DNA of 38,562 nt from CAYRVF01 sp964427535 (GTDB taxonomy: Bacteria > Chloroflexota > Ktedonobacteria > Ktedonobacterales > JADMIN01), in contig CAYRVF010000039.1 in NCBI GenBank assembly GCA_964427535.1, forward strand, positions 1 through 38,562. Reading direction: 5' to 3'. Positions 16,585-24,549 of the stretch are shown here, piece by piece. Below the pieces are notes generated by a model. That model saw nothing but the letters and a program-made list of their open reading frames with translations, was not told the DNA's origin and did not search any database. Position 1 is the stretch's first letter. Each line of letters opens with the position of its first letter. The position numbers were made by a program, and so were the translations under genes.

Positions 16585-18693
16585 ATGCGCCCAGAGGAGA
16601 TCGTTGCAGCGATGTCACAGCCCCAGACACTCGAAGCCCACCTCGAACAGCTCCGCGAGCGCATTCGCGAGGCCGATCGCGCCTACTACGTCTTCGACGA
16701 TCCGACTCTCTCGGATGCCGAATATGACGACCTCATGCGTGAATTGCGCCGGATCGAGGCCGAGCATCCGGAACTCATCACGCCGGAGTCTCCCACTCAG
16801 CATGTGAGCGGCGAGGCAGCCGAGGGATTTGCCAAGGTCCGCCACATCACGCCGATGCTGAGCCTCGCCAACGTGCGCACGCCCGAGGAACTGCGAGAAT
16901 GGCGCGAGATGATCGGCCGCCTGCTCCCCAACGCGACGTTCACGTTCGTGACCGAGCCGAAGATCGACGGCCTCAGCATGAATCTCACGTATGAAGGCGG
17001 ACGGCTCGTGCTTGGGGCTACGCGCGGCGACGGCACCATCGGCGAGGATGTCACCGCGAACGTCCGCACCATCCGCGACGTGCCCGAGCAACTAAGACGC
17101 AGTGAGGGCGCTCCGATGCCCGGGCGGATCGAGATTCGCGGTGAAGTCTACATGCGTACGGCAGACTTCGAGAAACTCAACGACCGTCTCGCGCGTGAGG
17201 CACAGGAAGCCGGAACAACACCCCGGATTTTCGCTAACCCCCGCAACGCCGCCGCAGGTTCGCTCCGACAGAAAGACTGGCGTATCACGGCCCGGCGCCC
17301 GCTCTCGTTCCTGGCATATCAGATCGGTTCGGTCGTCGGCGCTCCGGAGCCGCGCAGTCAGTGGGAAGCGCTCACCTGGCTGCGCGAGTGGGGATTCCCG
17401 GTCTCTCCATTGATCGAGCGCGTCGACACGATCGAGGCGGCCCAGGCATTCGCCGACCGCATGGAGGCCAACCGCTTCACGTTGCCGTATGAGATCGACG
17501 GCGCCGTCATCAAGGTGAACGACCGCTGGCAGCAGGAAGAACTGGGTTCGGTGCAGCGCGACCCACGCTGGGCGCGCGCCTACAAGTTCGCACCGGTCGA
17601 GGCGCGGACGAAGCTGATCGACATCGTCGTCACTGTCGGGCGCACCGGCAAGCTGGTACCGAACGCCCGCCTTGAGCCGGTGCAGATCGGCGGCGTCACG
17701 GTCTCCCGGGCCACCCTTTTCAACATGGACGAAGTCGCGCGCCTCGATCTGCGCATCGGCGACATGGTGATCGTCCAGCGCCACGGCGACGTGATCCCCG
17801 GCATCGTGAAGGCGCTACCCGAGCTGCGCGACGGGTCCGAGGTGCCGTGGCAGCCACCAACGACGTGCCCGTCGTGCGGCTCGCCTGTCGCGCGCGAGGA
17901 CGACGAGGTCGACATCTATTGCACCAACGCCGAGTGCCCGGCCCAGCGCGTCGAGCGCATCCGGTTCTTCGTGTCAGACGCCGCGATGGACATCCGTGGT
18001 CTCGGCGAGGCGATTGTCGAGCGGCTCATCGACGCGGGTCTCGTGCACGACATCGCCGATATCTATTCGCTCACCCGCGAGCAGATTCTCACCCTGCCTG
18101 GCTTCAAGGAGAAAAGCGCCGAGAACCTGCTCCGCGCGATCGAGGCGAGCAAGGCCCAGCCGTTCCCACGCGTCCTGTTCGGGCTGGGCATCCGCCATGT
18201 CGGCTACATCGCGGCCACGATCCTCGCCGAGGCATTTCGCTCGATCGATGCCGTGCTCAACGCGACGCCCGAGGAAATCGCCGCGCTACCAGGCATCGGG
18301 CCGACCGTCGCCGAGAGCATCACGCATTGGGCCAGCCTTGAGCCGAACCGCGCACTCGTGCAGCGGCTCCGCGACGTTGGCCTCCGTCTGGAGATGCCCG
18401 CCGAGGAGGAGACCCCGTCGACCGAGGACCTGCCGTTCTCCGGCCAGTCGTTCCTGCTAACAGGCTCGCTCGCCCGTCTGACGCGCGGCCAGGCAGAGCA
18501 GGCGATACAGAAGTTAGGCGGCAAAATCGCGACAAGCGTCTCGAAGAACCTCGACCATCTGATCGTCGGCGAGGCGCCCGGCAGCAAGCTTGCTCGCGCG
18601 GAGAAGCTTGGCGTCCCCATCCACCAGGAGGACTGGCTCGTCGAGCAGCTCACGAACGCGGGCGCTATGCCCGAAGAACGCAGGCACCTCTAA
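16585..18693 (+). CDS. ligA: NAD-dependent DNA ligase LigA
   Basis: LigA seals nicks in replication and repair using NAD+. The 702 residues cover the whole family layout. An NMN-binding Ia domain (LSDAEYDDLMRELRRIE) is followed by the adenylation domain with the KxDG nucleophile K126 in EPKIDGLSMNL. Then come the OB-fold region, a zinc finger (C428, C431, C446, C451), four helix-hairpin-helix motifs (IRGLGEAIVERLIDAGLV, LPGFKEKSAENLL and onward) and a C-terminal BRCT domain from about 616 to 690. The ATG at 16585 gives a few extra residues; MSQPQ at 16612 is an alternative, and the nearby GAGGAGA suits neither perfectly. All catalytic features look intact. Confidence 0.97.
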   Translation: MRPEEIVAAMSQPQTLEAHLEQLRERIREADRAYYVFDDPTLSDAEYDDLMRELRRIEAEHPELITPESPTQHVSGEAAEGFAKVRHITPMLSLANVRTPEELREWREMIGRLLPNATFTFVTEPKIDGLSMNLTYEGGRLVLGATRGDGTIGEDVTANVRTIRDVPEQLRRSEGAPMPGRIEIRGEVYMRTADFEKLNDRLAREAQEAGTTPRIFANPRNAAAGSLRQKDWRITARRPLSFLAYQIGSVVGAPEPRSQWEALTWLREWGFPVSPLIERVDTIEAAQAFADRMEANRFTLPYEIDGAVIKVNDRWQQEELGSVQRDPRWARAYKFAPVEARTKLIDIVVTVGRTGKLVPNARLEPVQIGGVTVSRATLFNMDEVARLDLRIGDMVIVQRHGDVIPGIVKALPELRDGSEVPWQPPTTCPSCGSPVAREDDEVDIYCTNAECPAQRVERIRFFVSDAAMDIRGLGEAIVERLIDAGLVHDIADIYSLTREQILTLPGFKEKSAENLLRAIEASKAQPFPRVLFGLGIRHVGYIAATILAEAFRSIDAVLNATPEEIAALPGIGPTVAESITHWASLEPNRALVQRLRDVGLRLEMPAEEETPSTEDLPFSGQSFLLTGSLARLTRGQAEQAIQKLGGKIATSVSKNLDHLIVGEAPGSKLARAEKLGVPIHQEDWLVEQLTNAGAMPEERRHL

Positions 18694-18767
18694 CTGTCAC
18701 CCGTGGCAGACGTCTTCGGCGCGGTGCCCACTCCTCCGCCCGACAGCCATCTACGCCCGCTTCACGA

Positions 18768-18790
18768 CCCCTCCCCTCCAAAGGGAGGGG
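18768..18790. repeat. GC-rich inverted repeat between convergent ligA and lipoprotein genes
   Basis: CCCCTCCC (18768-18775) is the exact complement of GGGAGGGG (18783-18790), with a 7-base loop. The right side continues as G-runs (GGGGGTTGGGGGAGAGGTC), so an outer GACC/GGTC pairing is also possible. The position between two gene ends suits a bidirectional transcript end. The sequence also resembles a purine/pyrimidine-rich palindromic repeat that is widely dispersed in environmental bacterial genomes. Confidence 0.5.
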
Positions 18791-18811
18791 GTTGGGGGAG
18801 AGGTCCCGGCC

Positions 18812-19408
18812 TCACGGTAACAGCGTGAACTGCTGCAACATCTGTGTGAGCGCCGCCTGCGATGTGCTGCCTGTGAGCGCGTCCGTGCTCAGTTGATACT
18901 CATACGACCCGGAGACCAGATCATACTCCGTGTGCGTGACCGTCGCGGTTGAGCCTTGTAGCGGCTGCTGGAGGGGCGTAGAGACGTACGCGGTATGCCC
19001 GGAGAGGGTAGTCGCGTGCTTCGTCGGGTCAGACGCCATAGTGGATGCGTCGCGCGCGATCGCCGCGTCACTCAGCGACAGCACCGTCACAGTGAAGGCC
19101 GAGACGACCGACCCCGCCGCGCTGGGCTGGTCGATCTCGGTGAAAACCACAGTCAGCGGCACGCTCGACGACGAGGTCTTCGCGACGCTCGCGGCCCATC
19201 CCGCCGGATACGTCACTCGAAAGTGATACTGCTGGCTGACGTACGTGCCGCCACTCACGGCTGGCGGCTTGGGTGTCGAGCGCCCGCATGCCACCAACAG
19301 CAGCACAGCGCCCAGCAGGACAACGAGGCCCAGTCCATATCCAGACCGTCGCGCCACGAAGACGGGGGAACTCGTACCACTCGACTCACGCCCACTGCAC
19401 CGCCCCAT
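18812..19408 (-). CDS. Predicted lipoprotein, unknown function
   Basis: A 198-residue protein with a basic N-region, a hydrophobic core (LGLVVLLGAVLLL) and lipobox LLVAC, with the lipidated cysteine at residue 41. A Ser/Thr/Pro linker leads to a domain starting YVSQQYHFRVTYPAGW. That opening is typical of PsbP/DUF1795-like small alpha-beta domains found in exported proteins; the match is by feel and not certain. The ATG at 19408 is preferred because GAGG lies 5 bases upstream, while the GTG at 19444 would lie almost on the predicted transcription start. The N-region is long for a signal peptide (about 20 residues before the core). It follows hemA on the same strand but has its own good promoter. 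Confidence 0.75.
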   Translation of the reverse strand: MGRCSGRESSGTSSPVFVARRSGYGLGLVVLLGAVLLLVACGRSTPKPPAVSGGTYVSQQYHFRVTYPAGWAASVAKTSSSSVPLTVVFTEIDQPSAAGSVVSAFTVTVLSLSDAAIARDASTMASDPTKHATTLSGHTAYVSTPLQQPLQGSTATVTHTEYDLVSGSYEYQLSTDALTGSTSQAALTQMLQQFTLLP

Positions 19409-19452
19409 GCGTCCTCGCTTCGCACTCGCCGCCTGCCACACCACGCGTCGCG

Positions 19453-19481
19453 AGTATACTGCCGCGCCGGCACGCCGTCAA
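19453..19481 (-). promoter_or_regulatory. Promoter of the minus-strand lipoprotein gene
   Basis: On the minus strand: TTGACG (19476-19481), 17-bp spacer, TATACT (19453-19458). Predicted start near 19446, 38 nt before the ATG at 19408. It is close to consensus and separates this gene from hemA. Confidence 0.6.
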
Positions 19482-19502
19482 CGCGACTATGCCTCTCGGG
19501 GG

Positions 19503-20912
19503 TCAGCTGCCATCGCGTCCAGACGGGGCATCGGGGTCGGCGAAGAGCTGCGCGAGCACCCGCATCGTCACCTCTGGCGGCACCTCGTCATATTCGGCGA
19601 GGGCACGCACCCGCGACACCAGATGGTGGAACATCTTGTCGACGAGCCGCTGGCCAAAGCGCGACACGATCTCCTGATCGGCAGGCGAGAGATGGGTGAG
19701 TAGCGCCAGCGCGCGCGACAGCTCGGCTTGCTCCGACGTGTCCACATGGCGTCGTAGCGCGGCAATGCCGGGCACGGCCAGGCGCATCGTCTGCGCCCGC
19801 ACGTACTCCAGCTCCGTCTCGCCGAGAATCTCGTGGGCGCGGGCGAGTTCGGCGTCCCGGCTCCCGTCCTCGGCTGCCTGTGCCGCACCGCTGGTGCTGT
19901 CCATCGAACGCAGCGCGTCGAGGGAGTATAGGGTGACCTGCGGCATCAGGCCGACAGACTCCTCGATATCCGCGGGCACCGCGAGGTCGATCATCACCAG
20001 CGGCGTCTGACGTCCGCGCAGCCCCTCCGCAGCCGTCGCCGCGGTCAGCACGAGATGCGGCGCTGCCGTCGCGCTGATGACCAATTGCACATCGGGCAAC
20101 ACGCGACCGATGTCTTCCAGCTCGACCGGCTCTCCGCGCACTTCATCGGCTAGCGCGCTCGCCGTGGCGGACGTGCGGTTCGCCAGCACTACACGTCCGA
20201 TACCTTCGCGTGACAATAGTTGCGCGCAGAGCTGGCTTGTCTTGCCCGCGCCGATGATCAGAGCCGCCTTCCCATCGAGGGACCCCAGCGCGTCCTTCGC
20301 GACTCCCACAGCCAGCGCCGCCACCGAGACATCCGCCCGGCCGATCTCGGTCTCGGCGCGAACACGCTTGCCCGCCTTGATGGCGCATGTCATGAGTAAC
20401 CGCAGCTCATCGTCGATCGCATGCACGGACTCCGAGGCCGCCAGCGCATCCTTCACCTGGCCGAGGATCTGCGCCTCGCCGACCACCATCGATTTCAGGC
20501 CCGCGGCGACGCGAAACAGGTGTCGCGCGGCATCGAGGTCCTCATACACATACAGCACCTGCGCGACTTCGGCGGGCAGCACGAGGTCCCCCACGCGCGC
20601 AGGCATTTCGGCACCAGACTGGGCGTCCGCGCTGATCTGTCGAGCGACAGCCAACGGCACCGCCTGCTCGACACCGGCCTGGATGTAGGTCTCGCCAAGG
20701 AACCGTTCAACTCGCCGTCTCGCCGCATCCCAATCTGACGTCGACACGTACACTTCGGTTCGGTTACAGGTCGAGAGCATCACCGCACCGTTTAGAACGG
20801 GGTCCGCGACAAGCTCAGCCACGGCGGCATGCAATCGCTCGTCGGAGAACGTAAGCCGCCCGCGCACACTTGCGGGCGCCCAGTGATGGTCGAGTCCGAT
20901 AAGTCCTATCAT
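19503..20912 (-). CDS. hemA: Glutamyl-tRNA reductase
   Basis: HemA reduces glutamyl-tRNA(Glu) to glutamate-1-semialdehyde, the first committed step of the C5 tetrapyrrole route. The catalytic cysteine is C49 in MLSTCNRTEVYV. The specificity region ARHLFRVAAGLKSMVVGEAQILGQVK is intact, as is the NADPH-binding stretch ALIIGAGKTSQLCAQLL. The C-terminal dimerisation domain is present (LSRALALLTHLSPADQEIV). At 469 residues it is slightly long, because of inserts around residues 112-127 and in an Ala/Ser-rich stretch near the middle-to-C-terminal junction. The start at 20912 (MIGLIGLDHHWAP) fits the family; a longer frame to 21032 adds an Arg-rich leader. With hemB about 18 kb away, the window encodes two of the early haem-pathway enzymes. 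Confidence 0.95.
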   Translation of the reverse strand: MIGLIGLDHHWAPASVRGRLTFSDERLHAAVAELVADPVLNGAVMLSTCNRTEVYVSTSDWDAARRRVERFLGETYIQAGVEQAVPLAVARQISADAQSGAEMPARVGDLVLPAEVAQVLYVYEDLDAARHLFRVAAGLKSMVVGEAQILGQVKDALAASESVHAIDDELRLLMTCAIKAGKRVRAETEIGRADVSVAALAVGVAKDALGSLDGKAALIIGAGKTSQLCAQLLSREGIGRVVLANRTSATASALADEVRGEPVELEDIGRVLPDVQLVISATAAPHLVLTAATAAEGLRGRQTPLVMIDLAVPADIEESVGLMPQVTLYSLDALRSMDSTSGAAQAAEDGSRDAELARAHEILGETELEYVRAQTMRLAVPGIAALRRHVDTSEQAELSRALALLTHLSPADQEIVSRFGQRLVDKMFHHLVSRVRALAEYDEVPPEVTMRVLAQLFADPDAPSGRDGS

Positions 20913-21003
20913 GGAAATTCGCGCTTCGAATCTTCTTGAATGCCTGCGCCTCGACGAGCGGCGCCCATGCAGTGCGATGCCGGCAGGAGTATCACCACCG
21001 CAT

Positions 21004-21012
21004 ATCGTATCA
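21004..21012 (-). promoter_or_regulatory. Extended -10 candidate for hemA
   Basis: On the minus strand TGATACGAT (TGn plus TACGAT), about 90 bp before the hemA start. The -35 region is poor. The 220-bp divergent hemA-folK gap holds nothing else recognisable. Confidence 0.3.
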
Positions 21013-21132
21013 TGAACGTAGCGCGCTCGCATCAGGTATCCACCCGATTTGTCCCAACCGGTGCCGCCGTGAAACGCGCTGTTCTCCGTAGTCCTGGTGT
21101 AAGCGCGAGACGCATAGAGGGTGCCAGTTTTT

Positions 21133-21657
21133 ATGTCATTTCATCTGCCCCAGCCGGTGCCGGTTGCGGTCTTTCTGGGGCTAGGCAGCAATCTCGGCGA
21201 CCGCGATGCTCACCTACGGGCCGCGCTTCGTGCCCTCGGTGAACACATCCAGATCACAGATGTCTCGTCGGTGTATGATTCCGCGCCGATGCTGGTCGAA
21301 GATCAGCCGCGCTTCCACAACGCGGTGTGCGCTGGCACGACACTTAGCTCGCCTGAGGATACGCTCGCGTTTATCAAATCGGTGGAAGTCGCGCTCGGAC
21401 GTGTACGTGGGCCACGCTACGGCCCGCGCGTAATCGACATCGACCTGCTGCTCTACGACGAGCTCGTGCTGGAGACGTCTTCGCTGGCAATTCCGCATCC
21501 ACGGCTCAGAGAGCGGGCATTTGTGCTGGTGCCGCTCGCCGAAATCGCGCCTGATTTGCGCATTCCGCCAGGCGAAGAGACAGTGGCGCATCTCGCAGAG
21601 TCGCTTCCGCCAACGGACATCAGGCGGATCGGGCCATTGCTGAGCCCACATGGCTAG
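21133..21657 (+). CDS. folK: 2-amino-4-hydroxy-6-hydroxymethyldihydropteridine pyrophosphokinase
   Basis: FolK (HPPK) transfers pyrophosphate from ATP to the pterin alcohol in folate synthesis. The 174-residue product shows FLGLGSNLGDRDAHLRAAL at the start, SSVYDSAPM, the FHNAVCAG substrate strand, the ATP/Mg signature GPRYGPRVIDIDLLLYD, and HPRLRERAFVLVPLAEIAP. All are diagnostic. The ATG at 21133 is chosen over a GTG at 21121; AGAGGG lies 12 bases upstream, a little far. folP, folB or folE are not adjacent, so the gene stands alone. Its 3' end carries a good promoter for the downstream signalling operon. Confidence 0.95.
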   Translation: MSFHLPQPVPVAVFLGLGSNLGDRDAHLRAALRALGEHIQITDVSSVYDSAPMLVEDQPRFHNAVCAGTTLSSPEDTLAFIKSVEVALGRVRGPRYGPRVIDIDLLLYDELVLETSSLAIPHPRLRERAFVLVPLAEIAPDLRIPPGEETVAHLAESLPPTDIRRIGPLLSPHG

Positions 21658-21665
21658 CGTATAAT
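21637..21665 (+). promoter_or_regulatory. Promoter of the DUF4388-cheY-cheW-cheA-murT-gatD unit
   Basis: TTGCTG (21637-21642), a 17-bp spacer and a perfect TATAAT (21660-21665), overlapping the end of folK. Predicted start near 21672, leaving a leader of about 180 nt. No other comparable promoter is seen before murT, so this may serve the entire 8-kb unit. Confidence 0.6.
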
Positions 21666-21851
21666 AGCGGCGGCCCGGCATGCTCACCCGCATCATCACG
21701 AGCGTCCTGTGGGCGGAGCCGCCTCCAGTGCGCGCTACCCAGCAACTCGAACACAACGAGCGCCCGCGATGACCGCTCGTGGGCGTGTCTCCGGTCATGG
21801 GAGCCGAAGAACACCGGGCGGAGGTGCCTGTTCAGAGATTGGGAGAATCGT

Positions 21852-23105
21852 GTGTCGAACGTTGGAGTACTGAGCGGACGTCTCGAAGAGTTCAAGCTCA
21901 TCGAGCTCCTCCAGGTCATGGGCATGGGGCTCAACTCCACCACGGGCGCGCTGCATCTCAACCAGGCGGATGGGCGGAAGGGCCTCATCTACTTTGCCAG
22001 CGGCTCCATCGTAAGCTGCATCGAGCTCGATACGGAAGCGTTGACGCTCGGCGCGGTGCTGCAACAACTCGGCCTCGCCACTCCGACGCAGCTCGACTAC
22101 GCCTTCCAACTCCAGACGCAAGACCCGCTCGGCAAACGCATCGGCGAGCGGCTCGTCGACTTAGGCACTCTGACCACCGATCAACTCGCCCACGCGCTCC
22201 GTACGCAAGCCCTCTGGACCGTCCGCGAGCTTGCCCTGTGGCAGCGCGGCACCTACGAGTTTCATCCTGGCGAGCAGCTGCCCCACGGTGCGGACGAATT
22301 GCGGATCGATCCGACGCACGCCACAATGGAGGTGCTGCGCTACGAGCACGAGTGGGAGGGGTTGGAAAGCTATCTTCCGGATGGCATGCGCACCCATGTC
22401 AAAATGGTGTTCGACCCTCCGATCGGCCATCCACTTGCGTTTCACGTCGCGGCGTGGCGCGTCATCGCCCAGGTGAACCGGCAGCACACAGTGCGACGCA
22501 TCGCGACCGCGTTGCGCCAGCCGGAGCTCGAGATCGCCCGCATGGTGGGGCCGCTAGTGCATGAAGGTCTGCTCGTGCCCGTTGGCGCGGCTGGCGGGCC
22601 AGGACTCCCCGAAGAGGCCGAGCGCCTGAGCATGCGCCACTTCGACCTGTTCACCCTGTTGATCGGCATGGAGCAGGACTGGATCCGACGAAAGTCAGCC
22701 GCCGATGAGCTTATCGGGCTCGCCACGTTCATCAACAACACCATGCGCGCGCTTGAAGAAGCATGCGATGCCAACGGGCTTACGCTCGCTCCAACGACAC
22801 TCCAGACATTGCTCGAACGTGAAGCGGTAAGCGGCATCGGCGACTACCCGTTTCACATCGTCAACAACCGGATTGACATCGACGATCTGGCGCCATTTGT
22901 GCGCCGTCAGCTCGACGGCTCGTCACGCGCCCTGGGCAGTGGCAAGGTCTTTTATGAAGACGCGTCGGCTACGCTGCTCAAGTCCCTACGCATTGCATTT
23001 GAGGCGATCAACGCGCGCGTCGCCTCTCCTATCGAACGCGTGCAGAATCAGGAGGCCTGGGAAGCGCTCTTTGCGACCGTGCGCGAACGGCGGCAGGAGG
23101 GATAA
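21852..23105 (+). CDS. DUF4388 (PATAN-like) protein with MshEN-like motifs
   Basis: A 417-residue cytosolic protein. Residues 1-62 form a DUF4388 domain (LSGRLEEFKLIELLQVM, TGALHLN, GLIYFASGSIVSCI), a module common in two-component and chemosensory output proteins. Residues 66-119 then hold two LGxxLxxLG...QLxxAxxxQ repeats (LGAVLQQLGLATPTQLDYAF; IGERLVDLGTLTTDQL). They resemble the MshEN/GspE N-terminal motif that can bind cyclic di-GMP. The remainder is helical and unassigned. The GTG start at 21852 follows GGAG by six bases. It is the first gene of the chemosensory-like unit, in the place of PixG/PatA-like proteins of cyanobacterial clusters, but lacks a receiver domain. It is probably an input or output adaptor. 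Confidence 0.78.
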   Translation: MSNVGVLSGRLEEFKLIELLQVMGMGLNSTTGALHLNQADGRKGLIYFASGSIVSCIELDTEALTLGAVLQQLGLATPTQLDYAFQLQTQDPLGKRIGERLVDLGTLTTDQLAHALRTQALWTVRELALWQRGTYEFHPGEQLPHGADELRIDPTHATMEVLRYEHEWEGLESYLPDGMRTHVKMVFDPPIGHPLAFHVAAWRVIAQVNRQHTVRRIATALRQPELEIARMVGPLVHEGLLVPVGAAGGPGLPEEAERLSMRHFDLFTLLIGMEQDWIRRKSAADELIGLATFINNTMRALEEACDANGLTLAPTTLQTLLEREAVSGIGDYPFHIVNNRIDIDDLAPFVRRQLDGSSRALGSGKVFYEDASATLLKSLRIAFEAINARVASPIERVQNQEAWEALFATVRERRQEG

Positions 23106-23215
23106 CCCAGCAGTTACGGAGATGCGGTCGCGGGTGCCGCGAATGACTCCGATCCCACATGCCGGATATCCCGGCCTGAACCGTATCGAAGTGGCTCGCG
23201 GGAAAGGGGCATGCT

Positions 23216-23716
23216 ATGTCGTTACTCTCGTCGAACTCGCCGGGAACATCCAGTCAGAGGACTACCCGGATGGAGGCTACCGCCGTGGTCGAGACGTCTA
23301 AAGAGGTCGTGGAACAGCCGCTCATCATGGTCATCGACGACTCCCATGCGGTACGCACCGTGATCGAATTGAGTTTTCGTCGAGTCGGCATGACGTCGGT
23401 TGTCGCTTTCCCTGACGGGCTCTCGGCGCTATCTGCTCTGGCGAAGGGCGAGGTGATGGTCCCCGACCTGCTGCTGCTCGACATCAAGCTCCCGCGCATG
23501 GATGGCTACGAAGTCGCTCGGATTTTGCGAGGAAACGCGGACTTCTCACAGACCATTATCGTGATGCTCTCCGGTCAGGGCGGTATCATCGATCACTTTC
23601 GCGCCAAAATGATCGGTGCCAGAGATTTTATCACCAAGCCTTTCCGCGCCGCGGATCTCGTCAACCGGGTCTGCGCGTTGCTCGGCTATACTCCCCCGGG
23701 CCGAGATTCAGACTGA
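23216..23716 (+). CDS. CheY-like single-domain response regulator
   Basis: A 166-residue protein made of a Ser/Thr-rich N-terminal tail of about 35 residues and one receiver domain. The acidic pocket D41-D42 is in MVIDDSHAV, the phosphorylated aspartate is D89 in LLLLDIKLPRMDGYE, the switch Ser is S119 in IVMLSGQ, and the conserved lysine is K141 in FITKPFRA. No output domain follows, so it should act by protein contact like CheY or PixH/PilG. The ATG at 23216 follows AAAGGGG; MEATAV at 23270 is an alternative that would remove most of the tail. It lies between the DUF4388 and CheW-like genes, and the hybrid CheA downstream is the probable phosphodonor. Confidence 0.92.
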   Translation: MSLLSSNSPGTSSQRTTRMEATAVVETSKEVVEQPLIMVIDDSHAVRTVIELSFRRVGMTSVVAFPDGLSALSALAKGEVMVPDLLLLDIKLPRMDGYEVARILRGNADFSQTIIVMLSGQGGIIDHFRAKMIGARDFITKPFRAADLVNRVCALLGYTPPGRDSD

Positions 23717-23832
23717 CGCAGTTCCACCCTATCCATGCGGAATGCGAAGCGCGGAACGTCTCTCTTGCAGCGGTGACTCCCTGACAGAACACGGTCCGCG
23801 GATATTCCGGCGCCACACGAAGGATGACCTGA

Positions 23833-24549
23833 ATGAGCGAGTTCGCACGTTCTGAGCTGCCGCCTCTACGAGTATCGCAGCTCCGTCCAGAGGCGCCCAA
23901 TCTCGCTCACCTGCTGGCTGCGGCGCGGCGTGGCACACCAGAAGCGATTGACGCTCTTCTCAAACGCGCCGAAGAGGGCCAGCTGCTGAGTGTGGCCCCT
24001 GAGGGACGCGAGTATCTGCTCTGTGGATGTGGTGATTTGGTCTTTACCGTGCCGCTCGCGCAGCTCCGCGAAGTGCTGCCCACGCTTCCTGAGGTCGTGC
24101 CCTTGCCGTTTAGCACGCCCTGGCTGTTCGGCATTTTCGCGCTGCGTACCGACATGCTCGGCCTCGTCGATCCGCTTCCCGCGCTCACAGGACACCTCTC
24201 GCCCGGCAGCGCCGACACCCCAGGCAAGGCCAGTACCGCCACGACACAGAGAGACGCCACACCGACATCACCAGCGGTACGCTTCACGACAGCGCTCATC
24301 GTGGGCGAAGGCGAACGGTCGATCGCGCTGGCGATGTCCTCGATCGGCGAGATCATCCTCGCGCGCGATGAGGAAATCGTCTCTGAGGTCGACACGCAGC
24401 CGCAACCTGGTACATCGATCGACGCCAGGTACATTTCAGGCGCCTATCAGCCCCCGGACTCCACGATCACGTGTCCCATTCTCGCCGTCGACAGACTCCT
24501 CTCTGACATTCTCGCGCGCCTCGAAGAAGAGGAGCGTCTGCATGGCTAA
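23833..24549 (+). CDS. CheW-like adaptor protein
   Basis: A 238-residue protein with an extended helical N-terminus (about 1-55) followed by a CheW-like SH3-type fold. The strands YLLCGCGDLVFTVPLAQLREVL and WLFGIFALRTDMLGLVD mark the first half. The second half, ALIVGEGERSIALAMSSIGEII, comes after a Thr/Ser/Pro insert of about 35 residues (about 123-152). CheW proteins couple a receptor to CheA. Compact CheW proteins are about 150 residues, so this resembles the longer PixI/PilI-type adaptors. The ATG at 23833 has AAGGATG upstream. The end overlaps the cheA start by 8 bases, which implies translational coupling. No receptor gene is adjacent, so what it couples is unknown. Confidence 0.82.
   Translation: MSEFARSELPPLRVSQLRPEAPNLAHLLAAARRGTPEAIDALLKRAEEGQLLSVAPEGREYLLCGCGDLVFTVPLAQLREVLPTLPEVVPLPFSTPWLFGIFALRTDMLGLVDPLPALTGHLSPGSADTPGKASTATTQRDATPTSPAVRFTTALIVGEGERSIALAMSSIGEIILARDEEIVSEVDTQPQPGTSIDARYISGAYQPPDSTITCPILAVDRLLSDILARLEEEERLHG

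Noticed and set aside
23990..24541. In-frame upstream extension of the CheA frame
   Set aside because: It lies entirely inside the CheW-like gene in another frame and is Ser/Arg/Pro-rich; the ATG at 24542 has a proper ribosome site and opens the Hpt-like domain.
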